Shown one piece after another: positions 8,817 to 15,496 of a stretch of 54,777 nucleotides of DNA. Source of the stretch: G021776435 sp046756245 (GTDB lineage: Bacteria; Pseudomonadota; Alphaproteobacteria; Caulobacterales; Parvularculaceae); contig JBHHVZ010000007.1 of assembly GCA_046756245.1 (NCBI GenBank), positions 1 to 54,777 on the forward strand. The letters are read 5' to 3'. The notes beneath the pieces were generated by a model, which ran no database searches, had not been told where the DNA came from, and saw nothing but the letters and a program-made list of their open reading frames with translations. Numbering within the stretch: the first letter of the stretch is position 1; every line of letters starts with the position of its first letter. The position numbers and the translations under genes were made by a program.

Positions 8817-9068
8817 GTGGACGCAAAAGAAATTCTCGCGGTTCTGTTTGGCGTGGTCGCCGTGCTTGGCGTCTTTGGAGGCATCGTGAACCGCATCCAG
8901 CTTCGAAAAGGGATCGGCGCCCAGTTCATCCGGTATAATGCGATCACGGTGGCGTTGCCGGCCGCAGTCTCATTGGCGTTTCTTGGGATGCTGACAGAGG
9001 CGGCCGTTACCGTCCTGACTGGTGCGCTGGGCTATGTATTCGCCGGGGTGGCTGGAAGCGACGGATAG
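8817..9068 (+). CDS. Small two-helix membrane protein, hypothetical
   Basis: From GTG 8817 this encodes 83 residues. The start is supported by AAGGGAGG at 8801-8808, eight bases upstream. The reading frame is open farther upstream, but that part is low-quality sequence over repeats and hairpins. The protein begins with DAKEILAVLF, has a hydrophobic helix, a short basic loop (NRIQLRKG), then a second long hydrophobic stretch ending in GVAGSDG. I do not recognise the family. It is convergent with the GFA gene, 15 bp away. Confidence 0.6.
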   Translation: MDAKEILAVLFGVVAVLGVFGGIVNRIQLRKGIGAQFIRYNAITVALPAAVSLAFLGMLTEAAVTVLTGALGYVFAGVAGSDG

Positions 9069-9083
9069 AAGGCGGGCGGCGCC

Positions 9084-9455
9084 TCACCCATCCCGCCGGG
9101 TCCAGCTCAGCGCCTCGTCGACGAAAGCTTCGCCGTTCGGGGTGAAGGCTTCCGGGTCGTCGAACGCGCCAAGCAAGAAATGCGTCTCGCCCGACCATTT
9201 TTCGCCCTCGTAGGAAAGCGGCGTTCCGCATTTCGGGCAAAAGCCGCGCTTGACGCCGGACGAGCTTGCATAAAAGGCGGGTTCCGTCAGCCAGCGGACG
9301 TTTTCGTTCGTAAACCCGACCCAGGTCGAAAACGCCGCGCCGGTCGCCTTGCGGCAGCTATGGCAGTGACAATTGGCGACGAATCTCGGCGCGCGGCGAA
9401 TTTCAAACCGCGCCGCACCGCACAGACAGCCGCCTTGTTTTGCTTCTTCGGCCAT
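9084..9455 (-). CDS. GFA family zinc protein (CENP-V/GFA domain)
   Basis: The 123-residue protein shows the GFA cysteine pattern: CLC at residues 10-12, CHCHSC at 29-34 and CPKC in the second half, with the closing motif GETHFLLGAFDDPE. These residues bind zinc in the family. The name comes from glutathione-dependent formaldehyde-activating enzyme, an activity that is disputed for most members. It lies 3 bp downstream of rlmB on the same strand, so the two are probably co-transcribed. Confidence 0.88.
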   Translation of the reverse strand: MAEEAKQGGCLCGAARFEIRRAPRFVANCHCHSCRKATGAAFSTWVGFTNENVRWLTEPAFYASSSGVKRGFCPKCGTPLSYEGEKWSGETHFLLGAFDDPEAFTPNGEAFVDEALSWTRRDG

Positions 9456-9458
9456 TCG

Positions 9459-10202
9459 TCATCTCCCCGCCTGCGTCAGCGCGTAAAGCGCGACCGCCGC
9501 GGCGTTCGACACATTGAGGCTTTCCATTCTCGCCTCTACGGGAATTTTGACAAGCCTGTCGCAGGTCTTGGCGACAAGGGGGCGAAGGCCCGCGCCCTCC
9601 GCGCCCAGCACAAGCGCGACCGGCGCGTCGGCGGGAAGGGCGGCGATGTCGTTTTCCGCTTCGCCGGCGAGGCCGGCGCAGACATAACCGAGACCCTGAA
9701 GCCCCTCGAGCGCGCGGGCGATGTTGACGGCGCGGATGCATGGCACGCTCTCGGCCGCGCCGGCGGCGGCCTTGGCGAGCGCGCCCGAAAGCGGCGGCGT
9801 GCGCCGGTCCTGCACGATGATCGCGCGCGCGCCGAAAGCCGCGGCCGAACGGAAGATCGCGCCGATATTCTGCGGATCGGTGATCTGGTCGAGAACGACG
9901 ACGGGGCGACCGGACTCGGCCGGCGCGCAAGTCTCTTTAAGCCGCGCCCGGGGGAGGGTTTCGGCTTCAAGGGCGAGGCCCTGATGCACTGCACCGGCGG
10001 GGAGAAGGCGGTCGATGTCGGCCGGCCGGACAAGCTCGGGCGTCGCCTTCGTTCCGTGCCCGGCGAGCCAGTCGGCGGCGTTTTTTGTGGCGAGCAGACT
10101 CAGAGTGCGCCGCTCCGGGTTCGCCAGCGCCGCCGCCACGGCGTGGCGGCCGTAAAGCCAGACGCGCCCGGTTCCGGCTTTATCGCCTTTCGGATTTCTC
10201 AT
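9459..10202 (-). CDS. rlmB: 23S rRNA (guanosine-2'-O-)-methyltransferase RlmB, TrmH/SpoU family
   Basis: The 247-residue protein starts with a short basic extension, then LYGRHAVAAALANPERR, the substrate-binding domain of RlmB. The SPOUT catalytic domain follows with LDQITDPQNIGAIFRSAAAFGA, VLGAEGAGLRP and MESLNVSNAAAVALY, the three SpoU/TrmH motifs that form the knotted SAM site. It is expected to methylate the ribose of G2251 in 23S rRNA. It faces away from tRNA-Tyr and is followed at once by the GFA gene. Confidence 0.92.
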   Translation of the reverse strand: MRNPKGDKAGTGRVWLYGRHAVAAALANPERRTLSLLATKNAADWLAGHGTKATPELVRPADIDRLLPAGAVHQGLALEAETLPRARLKETCAPAESGRPVVVLDQITDPQNIGAIFRSAAAFGARAIIVQDRRTPPLSGALAKAAAGAAESVPCIRAVNIARALEGLQGLGYVCAGLAGEAENDIAALPADAPVALVLGAEGAGLRPLVAKTCDRLVKIPVEARMESLNVSNAAAVALYALTQAGR

Positions 10203-10264
10203 GCGTTCTGGCTAGCCGGTTTCGCGCTCGGGCGAAACGGGTCTTCGCGCCGCCCGCGCGCCGG

Positions 10265-10293
10265 TTGCGCGTGCCGCGCTGCGCGGTTATACA
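10265..10293 (+). promoter_or_regulatory. Probable promoter of tRNA-Tyr
   Basis: TTGCGC at 10265-10270 and TATACA at 10288-10293 are separated by 17 bases, close to the sigma-70 consensus. Transcription would start near 10300, about 68 bases before the mature tRNA. Identified by eye only. Confidence 0.45.
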
Positions 10294-10367
10294 GCGCCCT
10301 CATTTCGCCGGACGGCGCTTTCAAGCTTGTTGCCGATCAAAGTTGGAGAGCTTCGCGCCCATGGTTC

Positions 10368-10453
10368 GGAGGGGTGGGAGAGTGGTTAAATCCACCAGAC
10401 TGTAAATCTGGCCGCTTCGGCGTACGTTGGTTCGAATCCAACCCCCTCCACCA
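10368..10453 (+). tRNA. tRNA-Tyr (anticodon GTA)
   Basis: The 86-nt gene has a seven-base acceptor stem GGAGGGG pairing with CCCCTCC, discriminator A and an encoded CCA (10451-10453). The anticodon loop CTGTAAA places GTA at 10402-10404. The T arm contains GGTTCGAATCC. A long variable arm (GCCGCTTCGGCG region) makes it a class II tRNA, as expected for bacterial tRNA-Tyr. Imperfect arms CAGCCTTC (10452-10459) and GAAGGCTG (10490-10497) just after it could form a 3' end hairpin. Confidence 0.97.
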
Positions 10454-10607
10454 GCCTTCGCCGCTTATCGAGCGAAGCGAGATTAGCGAGAAGGCTGTTA
10501 CGCCGCAGTTCCGAAGGAACGAAGGCGATCCGGTCGCCGCGAGCTATGCGCGGCAAGCCCGATGTCCCCCCGGAACTTCCACTTGCGTCGCCCGCGCCGA
10601 AGGCCAT

Positions 10608-10637
10608 TTGACAATCCCCCGGTGTCGGGATTACGCT
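10608..10637 (+). promoter_or_regulatory. Probable promoter of the TetR gene
   Basis: A perfect -35 box TTGACA lies at 10608-10613. A weak -10 (TACGCT, 10632-10637) follows at 18-base spacing. The palindrome at 10636-10655 overlaps the expected start of transcription. Confidence 0.45.
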
Positions 10638-10655
10638 GACTAACTAGTTAGTCAG
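10636..10655. promoter_or_regulatory. Perfect 20-bp palindrome, likely TetR operator
   Basis: The half-site CTGACTAACT is followed directly by its exact reverse complement. A perfect 20-bp palindrome 90 bases before a TetR-family gene, next to a TTGACA box, is the usual arrangement for an autoregulatory operator. The downstream DMGDH-sox genes could be controlled through the same site. Confidence 0.75.
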
Positions 10656-10745
10656 TTGCGCATATCCATGATCGGGCGCGCTGCGGCGGGCGGCTGTGCG
10701 CCGCGGCGGGAGGCGGGGTCCGACGTCGGCGCATGGAGCGGATAG

Positions 10746-11393
10746 ATGGCGAACGGAAAGCGCGCTGAAAGCGGGAAGCGATCAGACAGGGACTCCGGCG
10801 ACACCTCGCAGATCATCATCAACGGCGTGCTGTCGGTGCTCGCCGAAGAGGGCATCGCCAATCTGACGACCAAGGCGGTGAGCGCACGCGCCGACGTGTC
10901 GACCGCGGCGATCCACTATTTCTTCGAAACCAAAGAAAACCTGCTTTACTCGACCTTCCGCTACATGGTGAAAGCGCTGCGCGACGAAACGACGGAGATC
11001 CGCAGGAAAGAGACGGATCCGTTGAAGCGCATCGCGCGGTCGATCGAGGTTCATTTCAGCCCGTTTCACTTCGTCGAGGACGCCTCGATCCTGTGGCCGC
11101 AATTGTGGGCCTATTCAGGGTCAGACGCGGCGGCGGCGCGTTTGTTTCGCATCTTCAGCGCCAGGATGATCGGCAATTATACGGCTGACTTGCATGAGGC
11201 CGGGCTCGATCCGAAACAGGCGCGGTTAAAAGCGGTGGAGCTCAGCGCGCTGACCCGAGGTTTGTGGCTCGAAAAACGGATGGCGGAAAGCGTCGAGCAA
11301 TCCGAATGCTGGCGGATTCTCGAATACGCGCTCGCCGCCGTCGCAAAGGAGACCGGGCGCAAAGCGCCCCGATTCCGACGGCGCTCAGAATAG
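10746..11393 (+). CDS. TetR family transcriptional regulator (BetI-like)
   Basis: The 215-residue protein has a basic N-terminal tail, then a TetR helix-turn-helix around residues 22-68 with the motif TKAVSARADVSTAAIHYFF followed by ETKENLLY. The rest is a helical ligand-binding domain. It resembles BetI-type regulators of betaine metabolism in its HTH and its neighbours, but choline oxidation genes (betAB) are absent here. The gene lies 56 bp before the dimethylglycine dehydrogenase gene. It is the best candidate for control of the DMGDH-sox operon in response to a methylated glycine or an aldehyde product. Confidence 0.88.
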   Translation: MANGKRAESGKRSDRDSGDTSQIIINGVLSVLAEEGIANLTTKAVSARADVSTAAIHYFFETKENLLYSTFRYMVKALRDETTEIRRKETDPLKRIARSIEVHFSPFHFVEDASILWPQLWAYSGSDAAAARLFRIFSARMIGNYTADLHEAGLDPKQARLKAVELSALTRGLWLEKRMAESVEQSECWRILEYALAAVAKETGRKAPRFRRRSE

Positions 11394-11449
11394 CGACAGT
11401 CGGCGTTCGGTCGGAGATCAATTTCAAACTTCCAGTCGGGAATAGGGCC

Positions 11450-13912
11450 ATGAGCGAAAATACGAGCGGGACCGCAATCAACTCTCAGGCGCGCGTCGTC
11501 GTCATCGGCGGCGGCGTCGTCGGCGTATCGACGCTTTATCACCTCGCCAAGAAGGGCTGGAGCGACGTTGTTCTGATCGAACGAAAAGAGCTGACGTCGG
11601 GCTCCACCTGGCACGCCGCCGGCCTCCTGCCGCTTTTCAACATGAGCTATTCGGTCGGGCAGCTGCACAAATATTCGGTCGGTCTTTACGGAAAGCTCGG
11701 CGACGAAGTCGGCATGGATGTCGGCCTGCGCACCGTGTCGAATATTCGTCTTGCGACCAATCAGGACCGTATGGACGAGTATCATCAATATGCCGGCGTT
11801 GCGCGAACGATCGGCGTCGAGGTCGAGTTTCTCACCCCTGACGAAGTCGTCGACATCTGGCCCTACGCGGTCAAGGATGGCTTGATCGGCGCAATTCGCC
11901 ATCCCCATGACGGCTACATCCAGCCGGCCGATCTCACCCAGGCGCTCGCAGCCGGAGCGCGCGCGAACGGCGCGAAAATATACCGCAACACCACCGTCAC
12001 CGGCATTACGCAGACGCCAGGCGGCGATTGGAAGGTCATGACGGACAAGGGCGAGATCACCTGCGAGCACATCGTCTCGGCGACCGGAAGTTTCGCGCGG
12101 CGCACCGGCGCGATGGTCGGCCTCGATATCCCGGTGATTCCGGTCGAACACCAGTTCATTGTCACCGAGCCCCATCCCGAACTACAGGAACGCCGCAAAA
12201 AGGGCCTGCCGGAAATGGGCGTCCTGCGCGAGTCCGACGGCTCGTGGTACATGCGCGAAGAGGCGGGCGGGCTGCTGCTCGGCCCGTATGAAGTCGGCGC
12301 GCCGGTCTGTTACGTGGACGGTCCGGACAAGGATTGCGAATACGAACTGTTCCAGGAAGACCTCGACCGGCTGATGCCGCATATCGAGTCGGCGATCCGC
12401 CGCGTGCCGATCTTCGAACAGCTCGGCATCAAGAAAGTCTATAACGGCGCGATTGCGTACACTCCCGACGGCAATCCGATTGTCGGACCGGCCTGGGGCA
12501 AGAAGAATTTCTGGCTGAACGAAGGCCACAGCTTCGGGATCACGGCGGCCGGCGGGGCCGGCTGGCAGCTCGCTGAATGGATCGTCGAAGGCGGCCCGAG
12601 CGTCGACATGCTCGGCGTCGACTCGCGTCGCTTCGGCGGCTACGCAACGAAGAGTTATCTCATCAAAAAGAATGAGGAAGCCTACGCTCACGTCTTCATC
12701 ATTCACTTTCCGGACGAGGAGCGTGAAGCCGCAAGGCCGCTGCGCACGTCGCCCTGTTATGACCGGATGAAGGAGAAAGGCGCCGTGTTCGGCCAGCTTT
12801 TCGGTTGGGAGCGTCCGAACTGGTTCGCGCCCGAAGGCGTCGAGCATAAAGACGACTGGTCGTTCCGCCGCTCGAAATGGCATGAATATGTGGGCGATGA
12901 ATGCAGGAACGTGCACGAGAATGTCGGCGTCCTCGACATGACCGCTTTCGCAAAGGCGCGCCTGTCGGGGCCGGGCGCGGAAGCGTTTCTCGACCGGATG
13001 CTCGCCAATCGTCTGCCGAAAAAGATCGGCCGCGTCGGGCTCACGCACGGGCTGACGCCGCGCGGCGGCGTGCGTTCGGAATTCACCGTCCAGCGCGAAG
13101 GACCGGATCGATTCTATCTCGTCTCGGCCGGGGCCTGGCAGCGCTTCGATCATGACTGGTTGAAAAAACACATGCCTGACGACGGTTCGGTTCAGTTCGA
13201 AAATCTCACCGGCGCCATGGGCGTGCTCGTCGTCGCCGGGCCGAAAGCGCGCGATCTGTTGCAGCCGATCTGCGGCGCCGATCTCTCCAATGAAGCTTTC
13301 CCGTGGCTTTCCGGACAGGAAACCACGGTGGGGCTGGCGCCGGTGAAACTGCTGCGGGTGAATTTCGTCGGAGAGCTTGGCTGGGAGATCCATCACCCGC
13401 TCGAATATCAGAACCACATTTTCGACGCGCTTTTCCGCGATGGCGAAAAGCATGGTCTGAAGCCCTTCGGCATTCGCGCCATGAACAGCCTGCGGGTTGA
13501 AAAATCCTACCGCCTGATCGGGACGGAGATGTCGATCGAGTATTCGGCATACGAATCCGGCCTCGATCGCTTCATCGCGCTCAAGAAGGGCGATTTTATC
13601 GGCAGGGACGGTCTCACGGCGTGGGAAAAGCGCGGGCGCAAGAACGCCTTCGTGACGCTCGAAGTGACCGATCCGAAAGACGCCGACGTGATCGGCAACA
13701 ACCCTATCTATGCGAACGGCGAGGTTGTCGGGCGCGCGACCGGCGGCGCCTACGGTTTTCGACTCGATAAATCACTAGCGCTCGCCATGGTTTCGCCCGA
13801 GGCAGCCAAGGTCGGCCAGGCGCTCGAAATCGACATTCTGGGAACGCGTCATCACGCGAAGTTGCTTGAGGAAAGTCCGTATGATCCGACGAATGATCGG
13901 CTCCGTTCATAA
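11450..13912 (+). CDS. Dimethylglycine/sarcosine dehydrogenase (FAD and folate binding)
   Basis: From ATG 11450 the protein has 820 residues. An N-terminal FAD oxidoreductase (DAO) domain has the dinucleotide motif VVVIGGGVVGVST at 16-28 and STWHAAGL, whose H55 aligns with the covalent FAD histidine of DMGDH. The second half is an FAO/GcvT folate-binding domain. The family demethylates N-methyl glycines and passes the C1 unit to THF as methylene-THF. The frame is open upstream to 11264, but that part overlaps the TetR gene and lacks homology. Whether it prefers dimethylglycine or sarcosine cannot be read off; soxBDAG directly downstream handles sarcosine, so dimethylglycine is the better guess. 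Confidence 0.88.
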   Translation: MSENTSGTAINSQARVVVIGGGVVGVSTLYHLAKKGWSDVVLIERKELTSGSTWHAAGLLPLFNMSYSVGQLHKYSVGLYGKLGDEVGMDVGLRTVSNIRLATNQDRMDEYHQYAGVARTIGVEVEFLTPDEVVDIWPYAVKDGLIGAIRHPHDGYIQPADLTQALAAGARANGAKIYRNTTVTGITQTPGGDWKVMTDKGEITCEHIVSATGSFARRTGAMVGLDIPVIPVEHQFIVTEPHPELQERRKKGLPEMGVLRESDGSWYMREEAGGLLLGPYEVGAPVCYVDGPDKDCEYELFQEDLDRLMPHIESAIRRVPIFEQLGIKKVYNGAIAYTPDGNPIVGPAWGKKNFWLNEGHSFGITAAGGAGWQLAEWIVEGGPSVDMLGVDSRRFGGYATKSYLIKKNEEAYAHVFIIHFPDEEREAARPLRTSPCYDRMKEKGAVFGQLFGWERPNWFAPEGVEHKDDWSFRRSKWHEYVGDECRNVHENVGVLDMTAFAKARLSGPGAEAFLDRMLANRLPKKIGRVGLTHGLTPRGGVRSEFTVQREGPDRFYLVSAGAWQRFDHDWLKKHMPDDGSVQFENLTGAMGVLVVAGPKARDLLQPICGADLSNEAFPWLSGQETTVGLAPVKLLRVNFVGELGWEIHHPLEYQNHIFDALFRDGEKHGLKPFGIRAMNSLRVEKSYRLIGTEMSIEYSAYESGLDRFIALKKGDFIGRDGLTAWEKRGRKNAFVTLEVTDPKDADVIGNNPIYANGEVVGRATGGAYGFRLDKSLALAMVSPEAAKVGQALEIDILGTRHHAKLLEESPYDPTNDRLRS

Positions 13913-13921
13913 GGGGGCGCG

Positions 13922-15181
13922 GTGAAACCCATGCGCTATTCCGCGATTTCCCTTCTGGCGAATGCTTTGAGCGGGCACAAAAACTGGCCCGAGCACTGGC
14001 CGGACGCCGCGCCGAAGCCGGCCTATGACATCGTCATCGTCGGGGCCGGCGGCCACGGGCTGGGCGCAGCCTATTATCTCGCCAGCAAATACGGCGTCAC
14101 GAATGTGGCCGTCATCGAGAAAGGCTGGCTCGGCGGCGGCAATACGGGACGCAACACGACGATTATCCGTTCCAACTATCTCTATGACGAAAGCGCCCGG
14201 CTTTACGATCACGCCGTCGATCTCTGGGACGGCCTCAGTCAGGAGTTGAACTATAACGTCATGTTCTCAAAGCGCGGCGTCCTGATGCTGGCGCACAATG
14301 TTCATGACGTTCAAAGCTTTCAGCGGCACATTCACGCCAATCGCCTCAATGGCGTCGATAATCGATGGCTGACGGCGAAACAGGCCAAAAACTATTGCCC
14401 GCCGCTCAATATTTCGCCCGATGCGCGCTATCCGGTGCTGGGCGCGGCGCTGCAAAAGCGCGCCGGCGTGGCGCGGCATGACTCGGTGGCGTGGGGCTAT
14501 GCAAGAGCGGCGGCGAAGCTGGGCGTCGACATTATCCAGAACTGCGCCGTCACCGGCATTCGCCGGGGCCCCGACGGCGCGGTCGAGGGCGTCGAGACCG
14601 AGCGCGGTTTCATCGCCGCAAAGAAAGTCGGCGTCTCGGCGGCCGGCAATTCCTCGATCATCATGAACATGGCGGGTTTGCGGTTTCCGCTCGAAAGCTT
14701 TCCGCTGCAGGCGCTGGTTTCAGAGTCCGTGAAGCCGGTGTTCCCCTGCGTCGTCATGTCGAATTCGGTGCACGCCTATATCAGCCAGTCCGACAGGGGC
14801 GAACTCGTCATCGGCGCCGGCACCGATCAATATGTCTCCTACAGTCAGCGCGGCGCGCTGCACATCATCGAGCATACGCTCGCCTCGATCTGCGAGATTT
14901 TCCCGATCTTCAAACGCATGCGGATGCTCAGGACCTGGGCGGGCGTCGTCGATGTAACGCCGGACCGTTCCTGCATTCTCGGCAAAACGCCGGTCAAGGG
15001 TCTGTACGTCAATTGCGGCTGGGGCACCGGCGGTTTCAAGGCGACGCCCGGCGCCGCCGATCTTCTCGCCTACACCATCGCCAAAGACGAGCCGCATCCG
15101 ATCAACGCGCCGTTCACGCTGGAACGGTTCACCACCGGCCGGCTGATCGATGAAGCCGCCGCCGCCGCTGTCGCCCATTAA
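13922..15181 (+). CDS. soxB: Sarcosine oxidase subunit beta
   Basis: The 419-residue FAD protein has IVIVGAGGHGLGAAYYLA near residues 37-54, then the SoxB signature GWLGGGNTGRNTTIIRSNY. H186 in GVARHDSVAWGYAR matches the histidine that carries covalent FMN in heterotetrameric sarcosine oxidases. This subunit oxidises sarcosine to glycine. The GTG start at 13922 is 4 bases after AAGGGGG; an ATG at 13931 would give the more typical N-terminus MRYSAISLLANALSGHK. It begins 9 bp after the DMGDH gene and heads the order soxB-soxD-soxA-soxG. Confidence 0.95.
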   Translation: MKPMRYSAISLLANALSGHKNWPEHWPDAAPKPAYDIVIVGAGGHGLGAAYYLASKYGVTNVAVIEKGWLGGGNTGRNTTIIRSNYLYDESARLYDHAVDLWDGLSQELNYNVMFSKRGVLMLAHNVHDVQSFQRHIHANRLNGVDNRWLTAKQAKNYCPPLNISPDARYPVLGAALQKRAGVARHDSVAWGYARAAAKLGVDIIQNCAVTGIRRGPDGAVEGVETERGFIAAKKVGVSAAGNSSIIMNMAGLRFPLESFPLQALVSESVKPVFPCVVMSNSVHAYISQSDRGELVIGAGTDQYVSYSQRGALHIIEHTLASICEIFPIFKRMRMLRTWAGVVDVTPDRSCILGKTPVKGLYVNCGWGTGGFKATPGAADLLAYTIAKDEPHPINAPFTLERFTTGRLIDEAAAAAVAH

Positions 15182-15193
15182 CGAGCGTTCGTT

Positions 15194-15496
15194 ATGATCC
15201 TCATTCACTGTCCCTATTGCGATGAGAAGCGCCCCGAAGTCGAATTCGCCTATGGTGGCGAAGCCCACATCGCCCGCCCGGACGATCCTTCGGCGCTGAG
15301 CGACGAGGAATGGGCGGACTATCTGTTCGTCCGCTCGAACAGCCGCGGCGTTCATTTTGAGCGCTGGATTCACGCCCATGGCTGCGCGCGCTATTTCAAC
15401 GCCGTGCGCAACACCGTCACCGACAAATTTCTGATCACTTACAACACCGGCGAACCGAAACCTTCCGAGCGCGAAATTGCGGAGCTGCAGAAATGA
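15194..15496 (+). CDS. soxD: Sarcosine oxidase subunit delta
   Basis: The 100-residue subunit begins MILIHCPYC. C6 and C9, with H60, H62 and C64 in WIHAHGC, are the zinc-binding residues of the delta subunit. Zinc and this subunit stabilise the alpha-beta-gamma-delta complex. The gene lies 12 bp after soxB and overlaps the start of soxA by 4 bp, so the genes are translationally coupled. Confidence 0.95.
   Translation: MILIHCPYCDEKRPEVEFAYGGEAHIARPDDPSALSDEEWADYLFVRSNSRGVHFERWIHAHGCARYFNAVRNTVTDKFLITYNTGEPKPSEREIAELQK

Noticed and set aside
10746..11393. Calling the TetR gene betI
   Set aside because: No betA or betB nearby; the similarity is only at the level of family and context.
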